DNA from: Rhodocollybia butyracea
Taxonomy: Eukaryota > Basidiomycota > Agaricomycetes > Agaricales > Omphalotaceae
DNA: 64,000 bases
NCBI GenBank assembly: GCA_015501585.1
Contig: JADNRY010000214.1
Coordinates: 1 to 64,000 of the forward strand
Direction of reading: 5' to 3'
The notes beneath the pieces were generated by a model. It searched no databases and had not been told where the DNA came from. It was given only the letters and a program-made list of their open reading frames with translations. Below are positions 12,958 to 25,613 of this stretch, piece by piece. How positions within the stretch are numbered: position 1 is the stretch's first letter; the number at the start of each line of letters is the position of its first letter. A program made the translations under genes and the position numbers.

Positions 12958-13124
12958 AGTGAGTCCTAGTGAGACTTTAGCAAGTGTTCATTCGTCTGCG
13001 CAAAAGGAAAAAACACAAGATTCAACTCGCACTTGAATCGCTGAAAACCCAAGCCACGTATCTCACTAACACCAAATCAGGTCTCAACAGCCACCCGATT
13101 ACTCATCTCAGACACTATTTAGTA
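12958..13124 (+). repeat. Upstream repeat of the TPR-CHAT gene (copy B)
   Basis: This is a direct, diverged copy of 8732-8885, sharing CCCAAGCCACGTATCTCA and CATCTCAGAC. It lies about 100 bp after the TPR-CHAT stop and is not followed by a second TPR-CHAT gene; the next gene is the minus-strand F-box gene. It is probably a relic of a former tandem copy. Confidence 0.6.
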
Positions 13125-13392
13125 GAACTAAATTCTTTTTCAATGCTGGACTATAGTATCAAGTAATTATAAACAATTCTTGTTATAACAACTTAGTATA
13201 CTATCTTTGTCCTCACTCCCCTATCGTCCTCATTTAAGAATGAATCCCCCCTAGTTTGTGATTTGTCAGTAGTATTATTTTGAATATGAAGAAGATTTAC
13301 AAACTTTCACTTTTGTTACACATATGTTGTTAGCATGCGAAGCTGCCCACAAGCCACGAGCTTTGGGTAGAGGTTTATCAGGACAGATTGCA

Positions 13393-14508
13393 TCAGACAA
13401 GTACATGAAGAGATATTACTTTGTCAAATATTTTGCCAAATCTCTCTTCCAATTTTGAGCAGAATTGATCTTCATCAAAGGATCCCTCCACAGATGTGAA
13501 TGGAACAAGGTATAATGTGAGTACTCCCAGGGAAAAGCAATGGGATTCAATAAAATTGATGGTAGTCTGACATAGAGCATCGATGTCATAATTTCGTAAA
13601 GTAAGTGACCGGAGGTTGGGAAGGATTCCCAGACATAGCTTGTTCTGGATAGCTGCGCAAGGTTAGATTTAGCTTAGCCTAAGAGGATATATTGGATACA
13701 AACGTTGTACCTCCAACCCGTGTGGAAAATCAGACCTGTATTCCAGTACAAGATATAGATCCTTCAGGGTGCCAGTATTTGCCACAAGAAAAAGTTCCAT
13801 CACTTCAAGAAGACCCCATCCGATATGCTGAGCAGCGGATACAACCATGTCCAAAACCTCTATCTGTGGTTTGTAACCGGGAAGATCAAGCATCCAACAT
13901 AGGAATTTAGAAGGATTGAACATGCGCAGACGAAGCACCTTCAGATTGGGAAGGACGACGCCGCCGTGCGGTCCTGGTGCCATGTCCACTTCACTGCAGA
14001 TGTATATGTCTGTAAAGATTGATAAACTTTCAAGGTGCGGAAGAGAGATGATCAGTTGGGAAAGATCACTAGACCATACATCCGACAGGTTGGAGTAAAC
14101 AAAACTGCGTAGAAAACAGAATTTCTCGGAGAGCTGAAGATCCCTTGTCAAGTCAATATCAACGCATTCGTGCTGTGTAATTAACAACGTTCCAGTCAGA
14201 GTTGTGTGGGCAGCCAGCGCATCAATGCATGTCCTCAAAATCGACACCCTTTGGATATTCAGTATACAACCCTGGATTGAATGTCGGAAAGTGCATAGAG
14301 GGGAGTCCAGGAGCTCAATGAATGAGCAGGTGTTGTCGCTGGGACTGCGAACCGAAGAAATTTGGCACAGAACAGGTGTACTGAAGAGATGGTAACGCGT
14401 TGCAGGAAGCCAATTGCGACAGACCAGACTGGATGATGCGAGAAGTGGTGCTGAGGCGTGAAGAAAGTCTAGGATGTAAGCCACGAGCTCTGGGTAAAGG
14501 TTGTCCAT
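13393..14508 (-). CDS. F-box domain protein with leucine-rich C-terminal part
   Basis: The N-terminus contains an F-box-like motif, LYPELVAYILDFLHASAPLLA followed by SSLVCRNWLPATRYHLF, typical of agaricomycete F-box proteins that recruit targets to SCF ubiquitin ligases. The rest has LRR-like segments such as LPHLESLSIFTDI and LPNLKVLRLRMF. A 51-nt intron (13653-13703) joins the main exon in frame to a second exon reading LGILPNLRSLTLRNYDIDAL and ending at 13393, which restores an LRR-like C-terminus. The start is taken at the Met just before DNLYPEL (14508); an in-frame Met at 14532 is also possible. Length is about 350 residues. The target protein cannot be deduced. Confidence 0.82.
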
Positions 14509-14977
14509 AGGTGTTGTAACCAGAATGATCAAATCGGAGATGGCGAGCTTTTATGTAGTTCGGATAAAATACAGATCATATACCCGTTTATGGACCCCGG
14601 TTAATGCTATAAGAATCCGGATAATATTAGTTAATATATCCGACAGTCAACTCGAAATGCCAAAACACCGATGTAGGCACCCTGCACTTGCCCTTTGTAA
14701 ACTCGTCTTTGAAGCACACTGTACACAGACAGAGTTGTGCCTCGTGTACTGGGGGAGCAGACTCAAGCAGAGAGTTAACATGAGCCGACGTCGCGTTGGC
14801 GGACACTGTATACTTATGTCGGCGGTCACCTGGTCCCTGACTGAGATTCAGAAGCAACAATGAAAGTGTGGTTATCTAGGTAAATACTTTTGCGCATAAC
14901 GTTGGCATAACGCGGACGCCGGGTGCTCAAGCTTCAAGTCCTCTATTAACCTACTCAAATCCGAGACGATGAAACTA

Positions 14978-15043
14978 GCTAAAAGTGACACTCGACTCAA
15001 AACTATGACCTATATTTCTCCCCCGCCAGACTTTCAAGATCTT
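14978..15043 (-). promoter_or_regulatory. Inverted copy of the TPR-CHAT promoter block
   Basis: On the minus strand this reads AAGATCTTGAAAGTCTG, then a purine run, then ATAGTTTTGAGTCGAGTGTC, matching 8965-9032. It lies about 470 bp upstream of the F-box start. It may be a shared element or a duplication scar. Confidence 0.4.
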
Positions 15044-16510
15044 ATTTGTCTGCTCAACGTCGGCATGTAGTAACTTTCAGGCTTAGGCTCTGGATTGTGG
15101 TAATCTCTGGCAAGCAGGTAGTAATAGCAAGTGTCATACTTTGCGAACACACCCACCTCTAAGCAAAAAAGTAGTCTAGTAGAGCTCCACTTTAAAAGAA
15201 GTTTTTAGAGGTATCTAATTTAAAATTACGCCATTTTTGGCCTAGTGTGAAAGCCTTGCTCGCGATAGTGGGTCCTTTACCTAATCAGTGACAGATCACC
15301 ACTGGTAGCTCAGGCTGTTAAGTAAAAATTGGCAGGACATATAGTGATCTGCTGCATGTATCAGTGCCAACCTATCGCATCATGTATTGCCCAGAGCCAT
15401 AAGGAATCAGGATACTATATATCCCAAAGAAAATGTTACATTCTTTATCTCCCAAAGATTTGGCATATGGAGATTTCCGAGGCCTGGAATTAGTACGCCA
15501 TGCCAAAAATATATCGCCATTGAGATGAGCAAAGATTAGTAAGGGACTGACAGATTCTGAGGAGCGTAAAGTCAGTAAAAAGGAGTGCAAGATAAAGGCA
15601 TGGTAGGTAAAGGGTCGAGGCACAGAGTTTGAGATATTTTACTGACAGTAGGGTAGAGATGAAAATTGGACGAAAAAGTCTTGAAAAGTTGTCCGACATC
15701 GCCGGAGGTCAAGGTTGAGCGAGTGACAGAAATGAAATAAAGTTGTACCTTGTTCTGATGCTTGTAGGCATGCCCCAACGAGACACCTTGACAAGATACA
15801 ATTCAAAATGAGAATCTCAAAACTCGAGGCATGAAGGATTCCCGCAAGAAGAGATCCTTGGATGGTTAATTTGGGATGGGTTGGGTTTATTCTGATGTAC
15901 CAGAATCCGGGTTTCTAACATGTGCCTAACATGTGCCTACATGCACCCTTCATATCCTCAGTCAGGTCATGCCCATGACATTGAGGACGATGCTTGGCCA
16001 TGGATGGGACAACCGTATGGAAAATGCTATTTACTTGCAAGATAACAACTCTATGTATACCATATATTAAGCAGATGCTTCGAGTTCGTGTACTGTTGTT
16101 CATGTACTGTTGTTTGGTTTAATTGTAACCGGAAACCGGAAACCACTGTCTTATTAATAAATCAAATGAGGACAAGCCGAGGTCCGAACAGTGGCACATC
16201 CGAACATTGGTCCTGTTTGAAAGTTGAACCATTACCACCAATCTCCGGCTGGGCTTTACCCGCAATATGACTACCAGGCAACTCAAACTCTCTCAAAAAT
16301 CTACATCAAATGCGAAAGCCAGTACTGCTGTCTTGTTGGTAGATGACCCTGGCTGGAGGCACCCCGCCGAACTCATCTACAGTCGCAGTGCTTATTGGAC
16401 AGACAAAAAAAATTTTCTACTATTGTATTTCCCATGCTCTCAGTGTCAGCCCATATTCCTCATCTGCCCCTCACATACTCTTCGTCTCACATGACAAGAA
16501 AACAATTGCC
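15044..16510. other. Intergenic region, no gene recognised
   Basis: AT-rich DNA with only short, unsupported ORFs. A small duplicated phrase (AACATGTGCCTA) occurs near 15918-15940. The distal part is the promoter region of the gene starting at 16511. Confidence 0.55.
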
Positions 16511-18842
16511 ATGAATGAAAAATATCGAATCCCTCTCATGTTTGTTTCGCGATGGCAGTGGAACAAACTGAAATCATTGATGACGGCTCCAGAAGCTGAA
16601 CGGGTTTGGAGATGGCAGGAAGAGAGATACGAGGTGTTGCATATTGCTCGGGTTTGGAAGATATTGACTGACGAAGGGCCAACGAGCGAATCTTTGGCGC
16701 ATGCTGGGTATGGGAACGAAATGGAGGAACGGGTGGAGCAAATCAAGAGGTGGAGATGCCATACGTTGGACAGAGTGCTAAACAGATTTCGAATGGGATG
16801 TTTCTCATCAGAAGATTCGCGAGTGGAGGAGTTTTGGCAAGAGCACCGGGAGACTCAGTATGTGAAAGATGTTACCGAGTTTGGTGAGCTTTGTGACATA
16901 TCAATCAAAGCATCCACTAACTATCGTAGACTGGAAGAGCTGGACTTCTGAGCCTCGCGACGGAGTCACCTTTTCTCCATCTGAGTTTGACAGTGGACTT
17001 TCTGCTGAACATCTCATGAGAGGCCTGGTGGTAAATGACCAAGTCTGGATTTGGGAGACACCGGAGAACCCGATGCCAAATGCTACACCAGCTTGGTCTA
17101 TACGGCCGATAGCCCATGACGTGTTTTATCGGGGTAAGGCCCAGTCGGCCAAATTCTCTCCTGTTCCTCCGAGATCCACTCCAAAATCAAGGCTGTCAGG
17201 TTCAGCTTGTTGTACAGAGACGCAAACTCCACCTCGAGTTCGACGAGCTCAGAACCCAACATTTTCAAGCGTTCCCACGTCAGTAGCTGATTCAGGTTGG
17301 TCTGGAACAGTAAACACAACAGCGAATGGCTCGAAACCGACCATTTCCACCCAGATTGCCGGTTCTGGGCAACTGGGCACCAACTCAAAACCTATCTTTG
17401 GGCCACCAAGACCACTGGACCCTGTCGCTTCGCAATCGCCAGTACAGATAAAGAGCCCAGGTTTATCTCAGTCTGTTTCCAAGGCTCTGGAAACCAAGTC
17501 CGAACAACTGTCACCATCCGTCAATTTTGTGGTCCCTCCTCAGCCTCAGCAGACAGTGACTACACAACCCATCACAATTTCAGCTCCCAGTGCACTTGAA
17601 AATCACGATGGAGTCCTGCAGCTTCCTTTGGGCACCGCTAGTAGTGACCTGGTTCCTGCCATGTCTAGAAAAGAGAAGCTTCTGGCCCGACGCAGATATA
17701 GATCTACTCGAAGGGCCACAGAGTCTCATGCTTACGATGCTAGAAGTGCTAAACGCTCTGGAGCTATAGAAAGTGTGGGTGTTCCTTCTATATCTCGGTC
17801 GGTTTCAGACTCGAGGAAGATGGATATAAATCATGCTTCCAAGAAGGGTGATCAGAAGCCTACGCTTCGAGTGTCTCCCGCTCCTGTGACAGTATCAGCA
17901 TCCCATCCTTCAGCAAATCTTATAAGGGCCTTTGATGCATCCTTATCCTCCTTCTCAGAAGAACCAGTTCATACCAGGTCATTGATTGCAACTCCAAGCT
18001 ACGAAAATTCAAACTTAATTCCACTGGCAGCTTCACACAGTACAACCGGTTCAGACTTGAACGGAGCTGCTGAACCTCCTGTAGCCGGGTCAGTTTCTGT
18101 GCCTGCGGCTATTTCAAACCCCACTACAGCCACAACTGTGGCTGTAGCCAGCTCTAACATTCCCAGTGCCAAGATCAAGGTCCACCCAACGGATACAAAT
18201 GCTTTTATTACTCCCACTAGTACCGCCGCCCATGCCACTACTAGTATCATCCACGTAGCCACCATGCGGGGACTTAAACGTGCCGGATCTCCACTTGAAA
18301 CCCTGGCCAGTTCCAGGGCCGAGGCCAAAACTAAAACCAGAGTTCATTTCCATCCATCCTATCATTGTTCGCCTCCGGACCTGAGGTCGGACGACTCAGG
18401 TTCTTCATTTCCGCCTTCAACCTTGGAACCTAGACAAACATTGACACTGGCAGCAGCGCCGATACCCACTACAGCAGCTACGTGTACAAGTACAAGTGTA
18501 GCTGGAGTGAATCCCATAAACGTTAAACATGTGGGTAAGCCACGCCCACTCTCAAGTTTAACCGAGGATGAGCTTTGGACGATGTTGCTGTATGGGGACA
18601 GGAACAGTGATGCTGTGAATAAGAGCCGCACTGTAATGGTGGCAGATGCATGTGCAAGTGGGGAAAAGGCTGTAATTCAGCGTGGTATGGATATTGATGG
18701 AAGAGGGAGGAAGGACGGCGATTCATACACAGATGAAATGAGAGATGTAAACATGGGTGGAAAGGCTGATTCTTCAGTCAACGATGTCAAATCTGAATCA
18801 CGAGGCTTATGGACCTATTCACTTGCGCATCTCCTGGGTTGA
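16511..18842 (+). CDS. Unknown 761-aa Ser/Thr/Pro-rich protein
   Basis: Two exons (16511-16883 and 16930-18842) join through a 46-nt intron that starts GTGAGC, contains CTAAC near its end and finishes CGTAG; the join keeps frame (KDVTEF to DWKSWTS). The first ~250 residues look globular and rich in Trp and charged residues (RWQWNKLKSLM, RVWRWQEERYEVLHIARVW). The remainder is long, low-complexity and probably disordered, with basic patches (KEKLLARRRYRSTRRATESH) and a short acidic/hydrophobic stretch near the end (LSSLTEDELWTMLLYGDRN). No signal peptide or membrane segment is seen. I do not recognise the family. A nuclear or regulatory role would be compatible with the composition but is only a guess. 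Confidence 0.75.
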
Positions 18843-19275
18843 TGGTTTGCATGCTCCGTTCTTATTTTTAGAATCAAAACTGTTCTACTTCTCTGCCATT
18901 TACTAAGTACTCACTACGCAATCTTTATCTCACCGGAAGGGGTCCGAAGGTCAGGGTAGAAAACATAGCACTGACCCAGAACTACTAACGGCACATGGGG
19001 CCACGCATGGCCGGTGTTTGAATGTGACACCTCGTGGGGTATAGTATAAAAAGCTGGATCTCTTAAGTCCGCTATACGTTGATCTGGGATCAGGAATCAG
19101 GACACCACATGTAAGCACCCGGGAGGCCGCCGGGTGAGGATTATATTGCCTTCCTTACATCAATACTCTCAAAGACAAAATTCAGATACTTATGTCCAGA
19201 CTCCAAAGGTAAAATAAGCGCGCGCGTTTACTTATTTTTGGATGTACAAAATATATATACTAATACTAGTATCAA

Positions 19276-20668
19276 TTACAGTCTACTATCAGCCAAGTTC
19301 TTGATTACAATCTCTAGATCCAAGTTGATATTTGCTAGCATGTCCTCTGTGGTCTTCTTAGGTGCCCACCCAAGAGCAGCACCCCGCGTGGGCTTGCCAC
19401 GGGAATTGGTAGACAATGCAGCATATCCGCCAACCTGAGGAAATAGCGTCCAATTAGATACAAGCATGTCACCGAGAAATAAACTGCTCACACTAAAATA
19501 CTTATCAATCTCTTCCTTGGTAAAGGAAGTAGGTTCCTCACTCCTCCCTTTACCTACACGCACCATGGCCTGAGCAACTGCCTTACATACTTGATACAAG
19601 CTATGTTCCCCCGTTATTCCGAAGATATACCCGTCACGGCCATGGGGAAGAGAAGACGTCTCAGAGAGTGTAGCGTCGAAAACGAGGCTGTATAAATCAG
19701 CCACTAGGAAAGATTTAAAAATCAGCTTTGCACTATTGTTTTTGGATCGGAGGCAAATCGGAGCTTACATTCGTGAATCTCGACATTATTCCAGATATTT
19801 GAGCCCTTTCCAGCCATGCCACCTTGTCCTCGATCCAAGGATGCACGAATCAAGGAAGGGATCAGGATGGACTGGGGGTTGGATATCCCCGAATCGAACA
19901 GTGGACCTTGAGCAGTGTTCCAGATGTGTGTGGGTAAGATAATGTACGTTTTTACGAAGCCTGAATAAGAGTCAAGTCCGTTAAAACTGACGGGTTGGGG
20001 GAAGATAGGAGATGGAAATTACCTTCGGCGTCGGCGTTCACAATCGCTAGATCGACAGGCCGATGGGGCTGAGAAGGATCCAGGGAATTAATCTGGTCGG
20101 AGTCCGCGTCGTCGTAGATGGTTGTGCTAGCGTACATTCCGTCCGCATTATCAGCCAAGACACCTGTTCCGGACTAGTTCGTAACAGCGCCAACGTTAGT
20201 CAAATGAAAAAAGATTCAAGCACTACTCCTCACCGTATTGATGTAAATCGGCCGTTTACCGGTTTTTTCAAAGCTTTTCTTCAGTCCTCTGAGTGCACCC
20301 TCGGCAGCCACGACGTCATCACAGTCAGCCTTTACTGGTAGTTAGCTTCACTGCATATTTAGAGTTACCTTGACTCTTACCATGGCGATGACAACGTCGA
20401 CTTCTTGAGCAGCTTTTTCCATCAGCTCTAAATCATCATGTGAGCCTACAATTGGCGTAATCCCATATTCCTTGAGACGTTTCGCTTTGTCTGATGAGCG
20501 GACTACGGCGCGGATATCGAGTGAAGAAAAGTCTGATCGCTGCATGAAGCGAGCTAAGACAGCGCCACCAATATATCCTGTTCATAACTTATAAGTAATA
20601 GGCCCGCATGGTGTACTGAAATCCAAGTAGATCTCACCAGTAACACCGGTCATAAGAATCTTCGTCAT
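19276..20668 (-). CDS. NmrA-like / NAD(P)-binding Rossmann-fold protein
   Basis: The N-terminal exon (20638-20668, MTKILMTGVTG) splices to 20381-20577 (YIGGAVLARFMQRS), creating the nucleotide-binding GxTGxxGG motif. Later exons encode VDVVIAM, a segment RPIYINT followed by SGTGVLADNADGMY, then WNTAQGPLFDSGISNP and NVEIHE, and finally the 19276-19704 exon (ADLYSLVFDATLS, GWAPKKTTEDML). This is the pattern of fungal NAD(P)-binding atypical SDR/NmrA-type proteins, which act as oxidoreductases or redox sensors in the cytosol. No YxxxK motif is obvious, as in many NmrA-like members. Five or six short introns are implied; boundaries of the last two are approximate. The substrate cannot be assigned. 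Confidence 0.8.
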
Positions 20669-22155
20669 TGTGTAAGTAGAAGTTAAGAGTCTGGTAGTGT
20701 TAAGTTGAGTTGGAGGGATGTTTGCTGGATTCTGGGTTTCTCGCCTCTGAGCCTTTTGTACGCAGAGTTTTCCCGAGGATAAATTGAAGGCGAGAAGAGC
20801 GGAGCTCACCTATCATCCTCAAAGGATCGAATACAGCAAAACCAAACAACGGATGACTGAGCAACTTTTTGCGACACTCGTAACTTACTATCAACGTACT
20901 ATCACCCACTAGCGTCTTTGTCATCATTGAACATTGAGCGTTGAACGCAGAAGACGGAGCATTGTTCATCAAATTAACGGACCGATTCGAGCCTGAAGAT
21001 AGATGACTGAGCACTCTTTGCATCACTTGGATATTGGTCATCTGAAAGCAGGAACACTGGACATTCTTCTCGGCCGAAACTGTACTTCGTATCGCGCAAT
21101 ATGACGACGGAGGGAACCACTGTGGCGAATAAGAGGCGTAACAATATCAATGCTCGAGAGCTAGATTAAGGCATATTCCGAGCTAACAGGAAGTACCTGA
21201 GCATCCATCGCAAAGCTTGCGAGCAAGAGTCTTGAGTATTGGGTTAGCGAAAGCTAAAGTGGCAAGTTGATGGAGGAGACATGCCCAGTGACTTCAAACC
21301 AATCATCACCAGTTTCCTCTCCGCCGCACTTTTTGCATTGTTACTTCCTCGTCTCCCCAAGGTAAGTCTGTCTTTACAGGATACCCACCATGTCGTCGCA
21401 AATGCCGTTGTCCCGGATGTCTCCTGACCGTTCGCTGTCGCGCTGTCCTATCTTTATTACGTTTTCGGAGTGACAGCGTGGAGTTTTCTCAGGTTCGTTG
21501 GTGTCTTGTACAGTGTATAAGGAGGCTATGGATCGAACAGACACGCTAAATGCTTCGTGACTAGATGTAGAGTAGATGTAAAGGATACCTGCTCGTACCT
21601 CTTCACCAGCACCACAAGAAGTCTGACAGTAACTCAAAAAAAATCGTGGACTATGCGATTTGCTTCACCTTATAATTATTATTATAATAGCGTCTTCCGT
21701 GCGTGGCTCGTATACAGGAAACATCCATCAAGACTCGGGGAGTTTTATGGACGAAAGGAAGGTAACCAATCTGTGGTATGTGTCGGACGTAGCACTAGGG
21801 AGAACTTGTACCACTAGGAAGGACAAAAGATATACCGTGCGTCATCGATCATTATATGCAGTAGCCTGGGAACTTCTCCAAAAAAGGAAATTCTTGCGGT
21901 TCACTTCACTTCTACTAGCTTCTAGAATCGATTCCGACGTTCAGATCCAGATCTTAGACTGCGCCGAGTAATATTCTTCCTTCCTTCCATGACATCGAAA
22001 CTTGATAAAATTGTGAAGGTTAATATCAATAACAGTACAAATCAAGTAGTACAGGTAATACAACTCTTAGCCTCGCACCAACTGAGCCGAGTAATCCTAT
22101 TCCTATCTTTATCCCTATTTTACAACCAGAAAAGCACCCAAAATTCCAACAAATT
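20669..22155. other. Intergenic region, no gene recognised
   Basis: This is the shared 5' region of the NmrA-like gene and the 3' region of the 22.1-23.9 kb gene. A short plus-strand reading frame from 21282 (MPSDFKPIITSFLSAALF) looks like a signal-anchor peptide but ends quickly and lacks support. Otherwise nothing is recognised. Confidence 0.5.
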
Positions 22156-23903
22156 TTACGTCGACGGGTCCGTGTAAGTGATCAGTGCGACCAAGTCTTG
22201 GTAAGGGGAAAACCCAGCTTCCTTGTAAGTAAAGGTCTTTGCACCAGGGAATATAAGGCCTTGTACCGTACCGATAGGTACATCCGTGAAGGTTGTTGCT
22301 ACAACGCTTCCCGCCCACTGCTGAGCCTGTGCTATGAGGCTATTCACATCGTCAAAGAAGTTCAAAAACGAGTTAGCCTTTGACCACTGTGAGTTATCGG
22401 TGGGCACGGAACTAGTCAGAAGTGCTTTGAGATCCCCACCTGACCCAACAGAGAGGGTGTAGGTATCGACAATTTCCTTGTCAACAATGTTACCCGAGCC
22501 ATTAGCGAGCTCGAGGCTCATACTCGTGTATATAACGAGATGCTGCGTGATGACTATAGTATTACCGGTCAACACAACGTCCATAGTGAAGTTGGTTGAA
22601 ACATCCATCTTGCCCTCATCACCGTTAAGGCCAGCTTGATCGGACGCATCCTTGGAGTAGCTGTACTGCAGGATCGTCGTGCCAGTCGCGGGCATGGTAA
22701 CATTCGGGTCTGACCCCTAGATAATCCATACGTATAATGCACCTTGATATCAGACCCGAAGGTAACTGTCACCGAAGGGGAGTAACAGTTTGCCATGACA
22801 TAGCTCGAGAGTCTACCGTTGAAATAGTTGACAAACCATGAGCGGTTGATGGATACGACACCATCACAGTCCGCCTGAGCGGCTTCGTCAGGGACCCAGT
22901 TCCAAGTGAAGGATGTAGGGGATTTCTGAGTCGAAGCAACACTGCACAAGTAGTTGAGTGTTGTCAGCCCGGAGGTAAAATTAGGTTTTCCACCCTGGCT
23001 GGGGTCCAAATATACGTCAAGCCAAAGGTCAAGTGACGAAGGTTGCAAGGTAGAAGTGTCAGGACCAGCATTTGGGGTGGCGGCAATCCCCATTATTGGC
23101 TGGTTGCTCCCTTGCATTTGACTGAAATACGAAGTGCATATTCTGTCCCTCAGGGTGGTGACAAGGGGAGAATCATTAGGCAGGGTGGTGGAGGTGGTGG
23201 AGATAGTGGGAGAGGACTCCAACCCCGCATTTGCAAGATCAAACAGCAATTGCTGAACACTGAATTTGTCCGACCCATTAATATTTTTTATTTGATTCTG
23301 CACCGTCACAGGCAAGCTTGTAAATGCCGCCGTTTGGAAATCAAGGTTTACCGATGCACCGTAGATCCAAGGGCTACTAGGGTCTTGGGAAATATTCAAC
23401 CAAGACCCCGGGACTGTAAGTCCAAACTGCCCTGTAGACGGCGGGGTAGTCTGCAGGATATCAAAGGTAGAGCAGTACATATTGAATAGAACCCCGTTTA
23501 TCGCCCCCCCAGTGCCTGCAGCATTACTGAATGTAACAATGTTCCCCAGACTGGAAGGCAGAACGCCTGGTGGAGGACCAATCTTCAAACGGACAGCAAA
23601 CATAAGATTCGCAGCATAAAGTGTCTGGACACGGGAGTCTGTGAATGCGGTTCCTGATGGGATAGAAAAAGGATCGATATTCTGTACCGAATTCAAGAAC
23701 GTGGCGTTGTCGGTAACCAATTTTGGCACAACCGCTCCTGAAGATATGTCTGCGATCCAAAAGAGATAGACCATAGGAGCGTTGACCGTGTAGAGGTATT
23801 GTAACATTGTCGCATTGACACTGTCCTCAGTGACGGCAACAACGAAGTCATAACCATACGATGGGTTGGAAAGGTTAGATGGAGGGAGGGTAGTCGCCGT
23901 CAT
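22156..23903 (-). CDS. Beta-rich protein with a possible TULIP/P47-like N-terminus (toxin-operon-type family candidate)
   Basis: A 444-codon ORF (22569-23903) is followed by a second frame to 22156, giving about 573 residues if the two are joined. The N-terminus has SYGYDFVVAVTEDSVNATM and then LYTVNAPMVYLFW, a pattern resembling the opening of TULIP-fold proteins of the P47/OrfX type (lipid-binding proteins known from clostridial toxin clusters and other organisms). The remainder is beta-rich, with FTWNWVPDE and ITQHLVIYTSM. No signal peptide or membrane helix is visible. The frame changes at 22717-22742: a GT-AG segment of only 26 nt would explain it, shorter than other introns here, so a frameshift is possible. 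The gene is divergent from the 1141-aa gene, 1.7 kb away. Family assignment is weak; function is unknown. Confidence 0.6.
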
Positions 23904-24159
23904 GCTACGAAAATTCCGATAAGCTTCGGGGAAAATAGTTCATAGGACATACAAACATACATGATTCGATTGGGGAGAAATTTCAGAAGGAAGTAGAAGG
24001 CTGTAGTAGTGCGCACAATATTTCAGAAACGCTGAAAATGTGATAGAGAACAACTTTCAAGTGCTTGCTTTTATACCATTACAGAATTTTTACCCTTTAC
24101 TAGAACACTTAGCGTACAAAAAAGATACTTTGTGGCCCCTAGGTCAAGGGACAGGTCAA

Positions 24160-25000
24160 GAAAGTATAGATGAGAGGTCTGAAGGCTGAAGATATCTGCA
24201 TGTGAACGCAGTACCTGTGCACTATACACAGTGAATAACTCGAAGTCGCAATTCGGCTGACAAGCAAAAGAAATAATGGCTGTAATGGAGAGGAATCCGA
24301 ATTGAGCTACATGCGGACGGTTACAGGCAGGAATTTGTCCACCTCGTTTCGGCGATTTAGTGATGAATTTTATACAGGGAATTCGACTTCGATTTCATGT
24401 ATGAAACTAAACTCCATGAGGAAGAAGAGTATAGATGAGGAAGTATGAATGAGAGGTCTGCGAAGAAATCGAAATGAACTAGCCTCAGCCGCGGACAGAG
24501 TCTGGACGTGGCACCTGTACAACTAAGCACAATAGATGAACTCAAAATACAAGTCTGAAATAATGTCTGAAATAGCGAGAGCTCAACCGAATTGAGCTGC
24601 ATATCATGGAATAGAACGAAGAAGGAAGTTAATTACTCCTGGCAATTGCGCAACTTGTTTCGGATGATTCGGCGGTAAACCACAGACCAGGAATTCGACC
24701 TACTACAACATTGATCCAGTCCTGAGGAGTACATTGTCTGCAAAGCGACAGGTTCGTATGCTCACAGCAACTGAATTCCCTTGCATGCAGAGCCCCCGGC
24801 GGCAAGTGTGCAAACTAAGATATAAACCACGACACAAATCAAAAAAGTAACCGAACACTGGCATGTGCGGGAGTCGGAGTTAGTACCTGCACAGTGGATA
24901 GCCTAACCTGACAAGTTCGTACTTGAAAGCTACTGTCATCTCATTTCTGAGCCAGAATAATAGCTGAGATTGAGAGGAAACCAAATTGAATTGTTCTCGG
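24160..25000. repeat. Three diverged tandem repeats in the divergent promoter region
   Basis: Blocks recur three times: GTACCTGTGCACTATACACA-like (near 24211, 24514, 24887), GACAAG followed by TAATGGCTGTAATGGAGAGG-like (24275, 24560, 24959), and CCGAATTGAGCT-like (24297, 24586, 24987). Copies 1 and 2 are about 280-300 bp apart, and copy 3 is about 400 bp further. They occupy the intergenic space between two divergent genes and could be duplicated upstream control sequence. Confidence 0.55.
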
Positions 25001-25613
25001 ATGGTTGGATGGGAACCGAGTCTAACTCGAATCGGGGATTACACAATGTTCATACTTGATCACGATCGTGTAGATATGCCGAGAATTCCTGAAAACAGTG
25101 CAAATTGAGGAACAGGCTGGTAAGTACTGAGCTTGAGCTATATCCTCATTTGATTCCCATTCTTACATTTTTCAATAGTGACTTCTTAACAAGTCAGCTG
25201 AGATGGCCACAAGCATTCTTTGTTCTCTTCGCCGTCTAGTGCTCTACTTTAATCTACCACTTTTTGCTCATTTTTCCGACGGTATTATCGCTCGAAGGGT
25301 AGGTTCAATTGCCCACTTTGCACTTCTACTGTCAATCCATGGCAGGCATTTCCCTGTCTTCTACAACTAGTCCTTTCTAAGTTGTCAGCGGATTCTGGAG
25401 CCAATGGCCATTGGGACTCAGAGGATAACTCAGCCGTGTATGTGAAATCAGAAGCAAGACAATCGCGTACCAACTTTGCATTTAAAGTCGCTTGTACTGC
25501 AACGAATTTCCGCACAATCTCTTCAATCAATATCCACATTTTCTGAACAAGGTGTGTTCAAAATTCCCAAACCCCCTCATTACTAACGCTCCTTCCACTC
25601 ACAGTCCTCCACC

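Noticed and set aside
19117..19137. GC-rich hairpin CACCCGGGAGGC...CCGGGTG as a terminator
   Set aside because: It is about 275 bp past the gene stop, and intrinsic hairpin terminators are not used by Pol II; probably incidental.
21282..21420. Small secreted peptide gene (MPSDFKPIITSFLSAALF)
   Set aside because: The only available intron would be about 18 nt and the frame ends quickly; no supporting signals.
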